Shown here: positions 1 through 10,799 of the stretch, piece by piece
Layout of the letters: every line of letters starts with the position of its first letter
How positions within the stretch are numbered: the stretch's first letter is position 1
Made by a program: the position numbers and the translations under genes
The notes under the pieces: generated by a model
The model's database searches: none
Seen by the model: only the letters and a program-made list of their open reading frames with translations
Told to the model about the DNA's origin: nothing
Assembly: GCF_030704205.1 (NCBI RefSeq)
Contig: NZ_CP131913.1
Location: 62,001 to 126,000, forward strand
Direction of reading: 5' to 3'
Length of the DNA: 64,000 nt
Origin: Halomonas alkalicola
GTDB lineage: Bacteria; Pseudomonadota; Gammaproteobacteria; Pseudomonadales; Halomonadaceae

Positions 1-340
1 TGATTGCGCGCATTGCGCTCGCACGCCGCTATCCGGGCAGTAAAGTGGCAATGGCAATTGTGTTGGCAGCAAGCGGTGTGGCTTCCGTGCTCACCTGGCA
101 GAGTTGGGCAGACCTGCCCGCCATCGTGGCGATGGTGTTGGGTACGCTGGGCATGTTTCTGCTCCGCGGCATTCCCATGCGTGTCTTCCTGGGTCTGGCA
201 GCATTAGCCAGGACACTCAGTCATGTCCTGGCTGGCTCGGTCGGACAATGGCCGAAGTACTCGTGGTCTTGACCAATGCAATTACCATTCATCGCCTCTA
301 CCGAGAAAAAAACTTTATCCGGGAGTCCTCGACTAGTTAG
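1..340 (+). pseudogene. ygjV: YgjV-family inner membrane protein, 5'-truncated by the window and frameshifted
   Basis: Reading begins inside the gene (frame from base 3) and gives two hydrophobic segments with the motifs LTWQSWADLP and LRGIPMR, typical of the YgjV family of small inner-membrane proteins of unknown function. The frame stops at 270-272, but the family's C-terminal signature (MAEVLVVLTNAITIHRLY) continues in another frame from about 242 to the stop at 340. A single indel near 241-247 therefore splits the gene. The start lies outside the window. It is either a recent pseudogene or a consensus error; the family assignment rests on both halves matching in order. Confidence 0.6.
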
Positions 341-544
341 GAAGCCGGAAGCTAGGCAATTCAATGCGTTAACGATAGATAACAGTTAGTAAGGCTCCCA
401 AGGCGTTGTATGAGGCGCTGGGCCTGCTGGCCGTGGGCTGGGAGCATGAGGGTTAGCCCCACCGTCCCCCGGGGTCAGACCCTTAAGGGGAATTAAGGGT
501 CTGACCCTGAAGAAGGCTTCGAAGCCCGGCCTCTACCCTGCCTG
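341..544. other. Gap without a recognisable gene
   Basis: No complete gene is seen here. A short open stretch ending at about 456 reads KAPKALYEALGLLAVGWEHEG and has no start signal or recognised homology; it may be the tail of a lost gene. The palindrome at 472-507 is listed separately. Confidence 0.4.
472..507. repeat. REP-like perfect palindrome
   Basis: A 15-bp arm (GGGTCAGACCCTTAA, 472-486) and its exact reverse complement (493-507) are separated by six bases. Palindromes with a GGGTCAGACCC core occur in gammaproteobacteria as REP elements, often beside Y1 transposases of the RAYT type. No such transposase and no second copy was noticed in the window. There is no T-tract, so it is not an obvious terminator. 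Confidence 0.6.
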
Positions 545-940
545 CCACGGCGCTCCGGGCGCCCGGCGGTGCCGGTGGCGGTGAACATCTCCTCGCTGCA
601 GTTCCGCCGAGGGGGGCTGGAAGAGGTGAAAGCGGCGCTGAACGCGTCAGGTCTTCCCGCGGAGTGCCTGGACGGCGCCGACCAGGCCATTGAACTGATC
701 GACCAGCCCAAGGCGTTGGGCGTTCACGTGGCCCTGAACGACTTCGATACCGGTTCTCCAGCCTGAGCTATCTGCGCGGCCTGCCGATTCATAAGGACAA
801 GCTGGACCGTGCCTTCATCGAGCATATTCTCACGGAGCTGGTCTTGGTCGCCGAGGGCATCGAGGCCTCGGCGCAGCAGCAGGATCTGGTCCAGCGCGGC
901 TGCGGGGTGATGATAAGTAAGGGCGACGGCGGTGAATCTC
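545..940 (+). pseudogene. Relic of an EAL-domain (cyclic-di-GMP phosphodiesterase) gene
   Basis: Fragments of an EAL domain appear in order. VAVNISSLQFRRGGLEEV and ASGLPAECLD (about 569-680) correspond to the middle of the domain. LKALGVHVALDDFGTG-like sequence follows as QPKALGVHVALNDFDTG (to about 755), then SSLSYLRGLPIHKDKLDRAFI in another frame (about 757-825), then VAEGIEASAQQQDLVQRGC (about 845-905). The ELTES catalytic segment is deleted, the frame breaks after DTG, and both ends are missing, so it cannot encode an active enzyme. Family identity is clear; the parent architecture (EAL alone or with GGDEF/PAS) cannot be told. Confidence 0.7.
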
Positions 941-1053
941 GCGGAGTGTTCTACACGGGTGTCGGCCCAGGACTACACGGTGTGTCGGTGTTCTCCACTA
1001 TGGGGGCGTCACCCGCGCGGCTTAAGCTGGCTTAAATCGATGGGAGGGACCCC

Positions 1054-1266
1054 ATGTCATCTATCAGCCTTGAGCGCGATGCGGTTGGTACTTTCATCCT
1101 GAGCTGCCGCTGCGGCAGCGTCGAGATCGGGCGCGGTGAGATCCGTTGGCAGGCGTTCGAGATCGAGCCCCGGCCCAACAGTCTCGCCCTGGTCACCTGC
1201 AAGCAGTGTCAGGCTCAGGCCCAGCTGAGCGACCCCAAGCCTGCCATAGAGGGTGCCTCCTGCTAG
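1054..1266 (+). CDS. Small hypothetical protein with paired cysteines
   Basis: A 70-residue protein beginning MSSISLERDAVGTF. A good ribosome-binding site (GGGAGGG) lies just ahead of the ATG. It has a CRC pair near residue 20 and a CKQC (CXXC) motif near residue 51, which could bind a metal, but no family is recognised. It lies between the EAL relic and the polysaccharide genes with no operon partner. The good start signal argues that it is real; its function is unknown. Confidence 0.5.
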   Translation: MSSISLERDAVGTFILSCRCGSVEIGRGEIRWQAFEIEPRPNSLALVTCKQCQAQAQLSDPKPAIEGASC

Positions 1267-1341
1267 CCCGGCGCCCCACTCCTGCCTTTCGTTGTAATCC
1301 CTGTCTTACATCAGCTGTCGTCAATCTGGCGCTTCAGGAAA

Positions 1342-1370
1342 CTGAAGTGTCGGCCCGGTACTGGTAGAAT
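1342..1370 (+). promoter_or_regulatory. Candidate sigma-70 promoter for the polysaccharide dehydratase gene
   Basis: An extended -10 box (TGGTAGAAT, hexamer 1365-1370) stands 17 bp after a weak -35 (CTGAAG, 1342-1347), about 50 bp ahead of the dehydratase start. This is prediction from consensus only. Confidence 0.45.
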
Positions 1371-1421
1371 CGTACTTTCTTCTGATGTTTCTCCTCATCA
1401 CGGATGAGAGGACTCCTGCCT

Positions 1422-3422
<2,001 letters not shown>

Positions 3423-3465
3423 GCGCCTGCCACCCAAGGGCCTGTTGCCTCGAGTTAGATCCAGG

Positions 3466-3508
3466 GAAAGCCGCTGCCTCGCGCGATCGAGGCCGCGGCT
3501 TTCTTCGT
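3466..3508 (+). terminator. Rho-independent terminator after the dehydratase gene
   Basis: The arms AAAGCCGCTGCCTCG and CGAGGCCGCGGCTTT pair with one mismatch around a short loop and are followed by TCTTCGTT. It lies 44 bases past the dehydratase stop. Confidence 0.75.
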
Positions 3509-3601
3509 TGCGAACTGCTGTCGGTTTCTGTCCAATGGACCCCGGTCTTCGATAGTCGGGTTCGCCGCGACTCGCCGCCGCTCAAGAGGAAGAAGCCCCC
3601 G

Positions 3602-4891
3602 ATGGAAGAAGGAAGTCGATCACGCCATGGGCTGCTGCCGGGGAGAGGTTGCGACATCGCCGTTGTGGGGATGCTGGCCGCACCGCTGCTGCTGCCCATG
3701 GGCTACTGGCTGGCCCCGCTTCCCCTGCTGCTGATCGCCCTCCTGGCCTGGCGACGTGGTGCCGCCTCGCTGCCACCGGCCGGCCCGCTATGGTGTGCCG
3801 CCGCCGCGCTGCTGTGCCTTGGCGCTGCTGAGCTGGTGGCGGGGCTATGGCATGGTGAACTGGCGCTCGCCTGGCCCACGGTGCTGGCCGCGTTGCTGGC
3901 CGCGCTGCTGGCCGCGGCCGTGGGTCCTGCGGTGTACCGCCTGAGGCCAGCGCTGGCCTGGTGGTGGGGAGGCCTGGCGCTGAGTGGGGCAGGAAACGGG
4001 CTCTGGGCGCTCTGGCAGGCGGGCGTCGAGGGCGTGCGTCGCGCCAATGGCCATGGTGAGGTGAACGCGATCCTGTTCGGCAACCTGGCCCTGCTTACCG
4101 GCCTGCTCTGCCTGGCGGGGCTGGGCTGGGCGTGGCAGCAGGAGTCTCGTCGGCGCTGGCTCGTGGTCCTGCTGCTGGGGGCGGCGGGCGGGCTGCTGGC
4201 CTCTGCGCTGTCGGGCACCCGCGGCGGCTGGCTGGCGCTGCCACTGGCGACGCTGGTCTTCTATCGTGCCTGGTTGCGCGACTGGCCGGCGCGTTGGCGC
4301 TGGCTGACGGTCGGTGCGGTGACGCTGCTGCTGGCGGGTCTGTACCTCACGCCCCAGAGCGGGGTACAGCAGCGGGTGGGCGTGGCCATGGACGAGGCGG
4401 CGGACTACCTGGCGGGCGAACCGAACGGCTCCGTGGGGGCGCGGCTGGAGATGTATCGCGGCGCGCTGTTGCTGATCCCCCAGTCCCCCTGGATGGGGCG
4501 CGGCCACGGCGGCTACGCCGAGGCCATGAGCGAGCTGGTGGAGCAGGGCAGGGTGGCGCCGGGGATGGATCGTTACTGGCACGCCCATAACGACCTGCTG
4601 GATGCCTGGGTGCGGCGAGGCCTGCCGGCCCTGCTCGCTCTGCTGGCGCTCTATCTGCTGCCGCTGTGGGTGTTTACCCCCCGTCTCGTGGACAGTGACC
4701 CTGCGCGGCGCAGCCTAGCGGTGGCCGGCCTGCTGCTGCCGGTGACCTTCATCGACTTCGGGTTGAGCTATGCCTTCTTCGCCTACCCGGTCGGGATCCT
4801 GGTCTATGGGAGCTGGTTGGCGCTACTGCTGGCATTCACATTAACGGCCTCGAAACCTCCCGCTTTCGATGCAGGGGGTTCCAGCCGGTAG
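3602..4891 (+). CDS. O-antigen ligase / Wzy-like polytopic membrane protein
   Basis: A 429-residue protein of about ten to twelve hydrophobic segments. The periplasmic loop holds SGTRGGWLALP and, further on, a GRGHGGY segment and a WHAHNDLLDAWVRRG segment. The latter contains the HNDXL-type motif of the Wzy_C/RfaL (WaaL) family, which joins polymerised O-antigen to lipid A-core. ATG 3602 follows an AGAGGAAGAA ribosome site; the open frame runs further upstream but without membrane-protein character. It follows a nucleotide-sugar dehydratase, which fits a surface-polysaccharide role. WaaL and Wzy polymerases are hard to tell apart by sequence, so the exact reaction is uncertain. Confidence 0.75.
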   Translation: MEEGSRSRHGLLPGRGCDIAVVGMLAAPLLLPMGYWLAPLPLLLIALLAWRRGAASLPPAGPLWCAAAALLCLGAAELVAGLWHGELALAWPTVLAALLAALLAAAVGPAVYRLRPALAWWWGGLALSGAGNGLWALWQAGVEGVRRANGHGEVNAILFGNLALLTGLLCLAGLGWAWQQESRRRWLVVLLLGAAGGLLASALSGTRGGWLALPLATLVFYRAWLRDWPARWRWLTVGAVTLLLAGLYLTPQSGVQQRVGVAMDEAADYLAGEPNGSVGARLEMYRGALLLIPQSPWMGRGHGGYAEAMSELVEQGRVAPGMDRYWHAHNDLLDAWVRRGLPALLALLALYLLPLWVFTPRLVDSDPARRSLAVAGLLLPVTFIDFGLSYAFFAYPVGILVYGSWLALLLAFTLTASKPPAFDAGGSSR

Positions 4892-4973
4892 GGTGGCCGC
4901 GCCCGCCCGGGCGACGCATTATCCGCCGGAGGGGATAACGCACCAGTAACCCCTCCAGAGGATAATTTCCAAG

Positions 4974-6578
4974 TCATTCCACCCGCGGCGCCAGCCCCGC
5001 CGCGGCCACCAGCGCCCGGGTGTAGTCGCTGCTCGGGTTCTCGAGCACCGCGAGGCACTCCCCGCTCTCCACCACTTCTCCCTCCTTGAGCACCATGATG
5101 CGGTGCGCCATGGCGCGCACCGCGGCGAGGTCGTGGCTGATGAAGAGGTAGCTCAGGCCGCGGCGGGCCTGGAGGTCGCGCAAGAGCGCCACCAGCTGCT
5201 TCTGCACGGTGCGGTCCAGCGCCGAGGTGGGCTCGTCGAGCACCAGCAACTCGGGCTCGAGGATGATCGCCCGGGCCACGGCGATGCGCTGGCGCTGGCC
5301 GCCGGAGAATTCGTGGGGGTAGCGGTCGGCGCAGTCCTCGGGCAGCCCCACCTCGGTAAGCGTGGCGGCCACGCGGCGGGCGACCTCGTCGGCGGAGAGC
5401 TCGGGGTGGTGGAAGCGCAGCCCCTCGCTGACGATCTCGGAGACGGGAAGGCGCGGGGAGAGCGAGCCGAAGGGGTCCTGGAAGACGATCTGGAAGCGCT
5501 GGCGCATGCGGCGCAGGGCGGCGCCGGTGAGGGTATCCAGGCGGGTGTCGCCGAAGGTGATCTCGCCGCGGCTCTGAGTGAGGCGCAGCAGCGCCAGCGC
5601 CAGGGTGGTCTTGCCGGAGCCCGACTCGCCGACGATGCCGAGGGTCTCCCCCGGCGCCAGGGTGAGCGCGAGCGGCCTGACCGCCTCGAAGGCCGGGGGG
5701 CGCTTCATGAAGAGCTTCTTGGGGCGCTGGAAGCTGACCCCGAGGCCGGTGGCGCGCAGCAGCGGCGCGCTGTGAGGCACCGCCAGCGGGCGCCCCACGG
5801 GCTCGGCGTCGAGCAGGGTGCGGGTGTACGCGCTGGCCGGCGCGTCGAAGACCCGGGCCACCGGCCCGGTCTCCTGCTCGCGGCCCTGGTAGAGCACGCA
5901 GACCCGATCGGCGTGGCGGCGCACCAGGTTGAGGTCGTGGGTGATGAAGAGCATGCCCATGCCGTAGCGGTCGCGCAGCTCGGCGAGCAGTGCCAGGATC
6001 TCCTGCTGCACGGTGACGTCGAGCGCCGTGGTGGGCTCGTCGGCGATCAGGAGCTCCGGGTCGTTGGCGATGGCCATGGCGATCATCACCCGCTGGCGCT
6101 GCCCGCCGGAGAGCTGGTGGGGCCAGGCGTCGATCAGCTCCTCGGGGCGCGGCAGCTTCACCTGGCCAAGCAGCTCGATGATGCGAGCGTGGGCGGCCCG
6201 CCCCGAGAGCCCCTGGTGCAGTCGCAGGGTTTCGCCGATCTGCTTGCCCACGGTATGCAGCGGGTTGAGCGAGGTCATTGGCTCCTGGAAGACGAAGCCC
6301 ACCCGGCCGCCGCGTAGCCCCTGCCAGTCGCGGCGTTTCAGGCGGCCAAGGTCGGTGTCGCCCAACCGGCGCTCGCCGCTGACCGCGGCGTTGCCCGGCA
6401 GCAGGTCCATGGCGCCCAGCGCCGAGACCGACTTGCCGGAGCCGGATTCGCCCACCAGGGCCAGGGTCTCGCCACGGTTCACGGTGAGCGTGAGGCGGTC
6501 CAGCACGGTGACGCCGTCGAAGGCGACGGAGAACTCCTCGAGGTGCAGCAGCGGGGAGCGGGACGGGGCATCAGGCAT
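4974..6578 (-). CDS. yejF: Microcin C/peptide ABC transporter, duplicated ATP-binding subunit
   Basis: 534 residues with two complete ABC ATPase domains. The first has Walker A GESGSGKS, signature LSGGQRQRV and Walker B LLIADEPTTAL; the second has GESGSGKT, FSGGQRQRI and LLVLDEPTSAL. Both end in the oligopeptide-type extension. This fused layout is that of YejF, the energy-coupling subunit of the YejABEF importer for microcin C and other peptides. The start at 6578 (MPDAPSRSPLLHLEEF) overlaps the yejE stop by eight bases, consistent with translational coupling. It is the last gene of a four-gene minus-strand operon. Confidence 0.93.
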   Translation of the reverse strand: MPDAPSRSPLLHLEEFSVAFDGVTVLDRLTLTVNRGETLALVGESGSGKSVSALGAMDLLPGNAAVSGERRLGDTDLGRLKRRDWQGLRGGRVGFVFQEPMTSLNPLHTVGKQIGETLRLHQGLSGRAAHARIIELLGQVKLPRPEELIDAWPHQLSGGQRQRVMIAMAIANDPELLIADEPTTALDVTVQQEILALLAELRDRYGMGMLFITHDLNLVRRHADRVCVLYQGREQETGPVARVFDAPASAYTRTLLDAEPVGRPLAVPHSAPLLRATGLGVSFQRPKKLFMKRPPAFEAVRPLALTLAPGETLGIVGESGSGKTTLALALLRLTQSRGEITFGDTRLDTLTGAALRRMRQRFQIVFQDPFGSLSPRLPVSEIVSEGLRFHHPELSADEVARRVAATLTEVGLPEDCADRYPHEFSGGQRQRIAVARAIILEPELLVLDEPTSALDRTVQKQLVALLRDLQARRGLSYLFISHDLAAVRAMAHRIMVLKEGEVVESGECLAVLENPSSDYTRALVAAAGLAPRVE

Positions 6579-7671
6579 CGGTCTGGCTCCGGGCGGGCGA
6601 TGTGGGCGACCCGGCGGCGGGCACCGGGGTGGCGGCATGGCGCACGTGGCGGGGGTCGAAGGCGTCGCGCAGCCCCTCGCCGATGAACACCAGCAGCGAG
6701 AGCATCAGCGACAGGCTGACGAAGGCGGTGATGCCGAGCCAGGGGGCGTGCAGGTTGTTCTTGCCCTGAGCCACCAGCTCGCCCAGCGACGGCGAGCCCG
6801 GGGGCAGTCCGAAGCCCAGGAAATCCAGGGCGGTAAGGGTGGTGATGGCCCCGGTGAAGAGGAAGGGCACGAAGGTGAGGGTGGCCACCATGGCGTTGGG
6901 CAGCACATGGCGCCACATGATCAGCCGCGGTGGCAAGCCCATGGCCCGGGCGGCGCGCACGTACTCCAGGTTGCGGGCGCGCAGGAACTCGGCGCGCACA
7001 ACGTCGACCAGGCCCAGCCAGGAGAAGAGCAGCATGATGCCGAGCAGCCACCAGAAGCCGGGCTGCACGAAGCTCGCCAGAATGATCAGCAGGAACAGCA
7101 CCGGCAGTCCCGACCAGATCTCGGTGAAACGCTGGCCGATCAGGTCGGTCCTGCCGCCGAAGTAGCCCTGGATGCCGCCCACCAGCACCCCCATCACGAG
7201 CGAGCCGGCGGTGAGCACCAGGGCGAAGGCCACCGAGAGCCGGAAGCCGTAGATCACCCGGGCGGTCACGTCGCGCCCCTGGTCGTCGGTGCCGAGCCAG
7301 TGGCGCCCATCCGGCGGCGCCGGCGACGGGCGCATCATCTGCATGTCCAGGGTCTGGTAGGAGAAGGGGATCGGCGGCCAGAGCGCCCAGCCGTGCTCGG
7401 CGATCTGCGCCTGCACGAAGGGGTCGTGATAGTCGGCGGTGGTGGGCAGGAAACCGCCGAACTCGGTCTCCGGGTAGTCGACCAGCAGCGGCACATACCA
7501 CTGGCCGTCGTAGCGCATCACCAGCGGCTTGTCGTTGGCGATCAGCTCGGCGCCGAGGCTCACCACGAAGAGCGCCAGGAACACCCACAGCGAGACCCGG
7601 GCGCGGCGGTTGGCCTTGAACACCGCCAGGCGGCGGCGGGTGATCGGTGACACCTTGAACTTGGTGGCCAT
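6571..7671 (-). CDS. yejE: Peptide ABC transporter permease
   Basis: 366 residues. An N-terminal membrane helix (VFLALFVVSLGAELI) is followed by a large periplasmic loop and a five-helix permease domain of the DppC/OppC type. The ATPase-contacting EAA loop reads RAARAMGLPPRLIMWRHVLPN. This is YejE of the YejABEF importer. The start MATKFKVSP is preferred to the longer frame, leaving four bases after yejB. It is followed directly by yejF. Confidence 0.92.
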   Translation of the reverse strand: MATKFKVSPITRRRLAVFKANRRARVSLWVFLALFVVSLGAELIANDKPLVMRYDGQWYVPLLVDYPETEFGGFLPTTADYHDPFVQAQIAEHGWALWPPIPFSYQTLDMQMMRPSPAPPDGRHWLGTDDQGRDVTARVIYGFRLSVAFALVLTAGSLVMGVLVGGIQGYFGGRTDLIGQRFTEIWSGLPVLFLLIILASFVQPGFWWLLGIMLLFSWLGLVDVVRAEFLRARNLEYVRAARAMGLPPRLIMWRHVLPNAMVATLTFVPFLFTGAITTLTALDFLGFGLPPGSPSLGELVAQGKNNLHAPWLGITAFVSLSLMLSLLVFIGEGLRDAFDPRHVRHAATPVPAAGSPTSPARSQTDA

Positions 7672-7675
7672 CGGC

Positions 7676-8746
7676 TCAGGACTCCCTCGTCTCGAAGTCG
7701 ATGCGCGGGTCCACCCACACATAGGTCAGGTCGGAGATCAGCTTGAGGAGCAGGCCGATCAGCGTGTACAGGTACAGCGTGCCGAAGATTACCGGGTAGT
7801 CGCGCTGCATCACCGCCTCGAAGCCGAGCAGCCCCAGTCCCTCCAGCGAGAAGATCACCTCGATCAACAGCGACCCGGTGAAGAAGATAGCGATCAGGGC
7901 GCCTGGCAGGCCGGCGATGATGATCAGCATGGCGTTGCGGAAGACGTGACCGTAGAGCACGCCGGCGTCACTCGCTCCCTTGGCCCGGGCGGTCAGCACA
8001 TACTGCTTGTGGATCTCGTCCAGGAAGCTGTTCTTGGTCAGCATGGTGAGGGTGGCGAAGCTGCCGATGGTCATCGCCACCACCGGCAGGGTGATGTGCC
8101 AGGCGTAGTCCTTCACCTTGCCCCAGGTGGAGAGCTCGTGGAAGTCCGGCGAGGTGAGCCCGCGCAGCGGGAAGAGGTCCCAGTAGCTGCCCCCGGCGAA
8201 GAGCACGATCAGCAGTATCGCGAAGAGAAAGCCCGGGATGGCGTAGCCGACGATCACCAGCCCCGAGGTCCAGACGTCGAAGCGCGAGCCGTGATGGAGC
8301 GCCTTGCGGATGCCGAGCGGGATCGAGATCAGGTAGACCAGCAGGGTGGTCCAGAGCCCGAGTGAGATCGACACCGGCAGCCGCTCGATCATCAGCTCCA
8401 CCACCGGTCGGTCGCGGAAGAAACTCGTGCCGAAGTCGAAGGTGGCGTAGTCGCGCATCATGCCGAGGAAACGCACATGGGCGGGCTGGTCGAAGCCGAA
8501 CTGCGCCTCGAGCTGCTCGATGAAACGGGGGTCGATGCCACGAGCCCCGCGGGACTCGTCGCGCACCATCACCTCGCCGCCGGCCTCGAGCCGGGTGCTG
8601 GCCATGGCATCGGCCCCCTCGAAGCGGGCCAGCATCTGGTCGATGGGCCCGCCCGGGGCGGCCTGCACGATGATGAAGTTGAGCAGCATGATCCCGATCA
8701 GGGTCGGGATCATCAGCAGCAGGCGGCGCAGGATATAGCGGCTCAC
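7676..8746 (-). CDS. yejB: Peptide ABC transporter permease
   Basis: 356 residues beginning [20 protein letters not shown], the usual DppB/OppB-type start. Six membrane helices surround an EAA loop ([22 protein letters not shown]). A long periplasmic loop after helix 1, carrying [17 protein letters not shown], is typical of YejB. It pairs with YejE to form the membrane channel. It lies 78 bases downstream of yejA; that gap holds imperfect copies of GGGCTCTGGCAT but no clear terminator. Confidence 0.93.
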   Translation of the reverse strand: MSRYILRRLLLMIPTLIGIMLLNFIIVQAAPGGPIDQMLARFEGADAMASTRLEAGGEVMVRDESRGARGIDPRFIEQLEAQFGFDQPAHVRFLGMMRDYATFDFGTSFFRDRPVVELMIERLPVSISLGLWTTLLVYLISIPLGIRKALHHGSRFDVWTSGLVIVGYAIPGFLFAILLIVLFAGGSYWDLFPLRGLTSPDFHELSTWGKVKDYAWHITLPVVAMTIGSFATLTMLTKNSFLDEIHKQYVLTARAKGASDAGVLYGHVFRNAMLIIIAGLPGALIAIFFTGSLLIEVIFSLEGLGLLGFEAVMQRDYPVIFGTLYLYTLIGLLLKLISDLTYVWVDPRIDFETRES

Positions 8747-8824
8747 GATGGGGTGTCCTTTTGCATATCAGGCTCTGGCATGCCGGGCTCTGGCATCTCG
8801 GGCTTGGCGACATCGCCAGCCGCG

Positions 8825-10687
8825 TCAGCGGCGGCGCAGGCGCTGGTTGATCTCGGCTTCGCGTTCGGCGTTCACCCACCAGGCGGCCAGGTCCATGCCG
8901 TAGGCCGGGAAGGGCTCGGGCCAGCCGAACTTGTCCCAGATGGCGATGCGGGTCTCGCCGGAGTGGTAGTGGGGGATCATCGGGAAGCGCCACAGCAGCA
9001 CCCGGTCCAGGGCGCGGGCGGTGACGTTGAGCGCCTCGCGGCTGTCGGCGCGGATCAGCCGCTCCACCAGGTCGTCCACCACCGGGTCGGCCAGGCCCAT
9101 CAGGTTGCGGCTCTGGGGCGTCTCGGCGGCGGCGCTGGTCCAGAAGTCGCGCTGCTCGTTGCCGGGGTTGTTCGACTGCGGGAACTGCCCCACGGTGATG
9201 TCGAAGTCGAAGCTGCGCAGGCGGTTGAGGTACTGGTTGATGTCGACGATGCGGATGCTGCCCTGGATGCCCAGGCGCGCCATGTTGCGCAGCATCGGCT
9301 GGGTGACCCGCTCCATGCCGGTGTCGAAAAGCAGCACCTCCACGCTCAGCGGCTGGCCGGTCTCGCCGTGGACCAGGCGATTGCCCTGGACCTCATAGCC
9401 CGCCTCGCGCAGCAGGTCCAGCGCCAGGCGTAGCCGTTCGCGCAAGTCCAGCGGGTGCTCGTGGGGCACCGGCTCCTGGAAGAGCCGCTCGGGCAGCTGG
9501 TCCCGCCAGGGCTCCAGCAGGGCCAGCTCCTCGCCCTCGGGGAGCCCGCTTGCGGCCATTTCGGAGTTCTGGAAGTAGCTCTCGGTGCGCCGATAGGCGT
9601 CGTAGAATAGGTTGGCGTTGAGCCAGGGAAAGTCGAAGGTGAGCGAGAGCGCCTCGCGCACCCGGGGGTCGTCGAACTTGTCGCGGCGCAGGTTGAAGAC
9701 GAAGGCCTGCATGCGGGCCGGCTGGCCGTCCGGCACCGCCAGGCGGCGCACCAGGCCGTCACGGTAGGCGGGGAAGTCGTAGCCGATGGCCCAGGTGGCG
9801 GCGCGGGCGTCGATGCGGTAATCCAGCACTCCGGCCTTGAAGGCCTCCCAGGCGATGTCGCGGTCGCGGTAGTAGTCGTAGACTAGCCGGTCGATGTTGT
9901 GGCGCCCGCGCTTCACCGCAAGGTCCTGCCCCCAGTAGTCCGGGTCTCGCTGATAGACGATGCGCCGGCCTGGGTCCACCTCGGCGATGCGGTAGGGGCC
10001 GGAGCCCGGGTGGGCGGCGAGGCTCGGCGCGGTGAAGTCGCGCTCCTCCCAGTAGTGCTTCGGCAGCACCGGCAGCTGGCCGACGATCAGCGGCAGCTCC
10101 CGGGAGTGCACCTCGGCGAAGTCGAAGCGCACGGTGCGCTCGTCCAGGGCCGTGACGCTCTCCACGTCGGCGTAGTAGGCGCCATAGAAGGGGTTTCCCT
10201 GCTCGGTGAGCAGCTCGAAGCTGTAGACCACGTCGTCGGCGGTGACCGGCGTACCGTCGTGGAAGCGCGCCTCGGGGCGCAGGTCGAACTCGATCCAGTT
10301 GCGCTCGGGGTCGAGGCGCATGCCCTCGGCCAGCAGGCCATAGACCGAGAAGGGCTCGTCGGGGTTGCCCTCCACCAGGGTGTCATAGATCTCGAAGAGC
10401 CCCGCCGCCGGGGTGCCACGGATGATGAAGGGGTTGGTGGAGTCGAAGCTGCCGCCCACCGCGGCCTGGGTCAGGGTGCCGCCCCGGGGAGCCTCGGGAT
10501 TGACGTGGGGGAAGTGAGGGAAGTCCGCCGGCAGCGCCGGCTCGTCGTAGAGCGCCAGGCCATGGACGGTGGGCGTCCGATCCGTCGCCATCGGGTCCGG
10601 CGAGGCCGCCACCGCCGTGGCGGTCGTCAGCAGCCAGACGAGGGCAAGGCAGGCGGCCAGGGGCAGGCGGCACAGGGCTACGGGCAT
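8825..10687 (-). CDS. yejA: Periplasmic peptide-binding protein of the YejABEF transporter
   Basis: About 620 residues with a Sec signal peptide (LPLAACLALVWLLTTATAVA) and a cluster-C (SBP_bac_5) fold. Typical motifs are GGTLTQAAVGGSFDSTNPFI near the mature N-terminus, and FHDGTPVTADDVVYSFE. YejA-type proteins deliver peptides, including microcin C, to YejBEF in the inner membrane. ATG 10687 is chosen because AAGGA lies eight bases upstream; ATG 10696 is possible. It is the first gene of the operon. No regulator is adjacent. Confidence 0.92.
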   Translation of the reverse strand: MPVALCRLPLAACLALVWLLTTATAVAASPDPMATDRTPTVHGLALYDEPALPADFPHFPHVNPEAPRGGTLTQAAVGGSFDSTNPFIIRGTPAAGLFEIYDTLVEGNPDEPFSVYGLLAEGMRLDPERNWIEFDLRPEARFHDGTPVTADDVVYSFELLTEQGNPFYGAYYADVESVTALDERTVRFDFAEVHSRELPLIVGQLPVLPKHYWEERDFTAPSLAAHPGSGPYRIAEVDPGRRIVYQRDPDYWGQDLAVKRGRHNIDRLVYDYYRDRDIAWEAFKAGVLDYRIDARAATWAIGYDFPAYRDGLVRRLAVPDGQPARMQAFVFNLRRDKFDDPRVREALSLTFDFPWLNANLFYDAYRRTESYFQNSEMAASGLPEGEELALLEPWRDQLPERLFQEPVPHEHPLDLRERLRLALDLLREAGYEVQGNRLVHGETGQPLSVEVLLFDTGMERVTQPMLRNMARLGIQGSIRIVDINQYLNRLRSFDFDITVGQFPQSNNPGNEQRDFWTSAAAETPQSRNLMGLADPVVDDLVERLIRADSREALNVTARALDRVLLWRFPMIPHYHSGETRIAIWDKFGWPEPFPAYGMDLAAWWVNAEREAEINQRLRRR

Positions 10688-10711
10688 CGGCGACATCCTT
10701 GGTCGGTGGCA

Positions 10712-10730
10712 GCCGGCCCGCGGGGCCGGC
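10712..10730. other. GC-rich hairpin between mltD and yejA
   Basis: GCCGGCCC and GGGCCGGC flank a three-base loop just upstream of yejA. With no T-tract it is a weak candidate for a terminator of mltD or a leader structure of yejA. Confidence 0.3.
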
Positions 10731-10799
10731 ATCGGTCGGCCAATAAGGTGTCAGGCCCCGGGCGGCTTGGCAAGCCTGCCGCCGCTCGGGGCGCCCTGC

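Noticed and set aside
8747-8824. Tandem GGGCTCTGGCAT-like copies between yejA and yejB as a regulatory array
   Set aside because: Only two or three poor copies are present and they look like short local slippage; no palindromic operator is seen.
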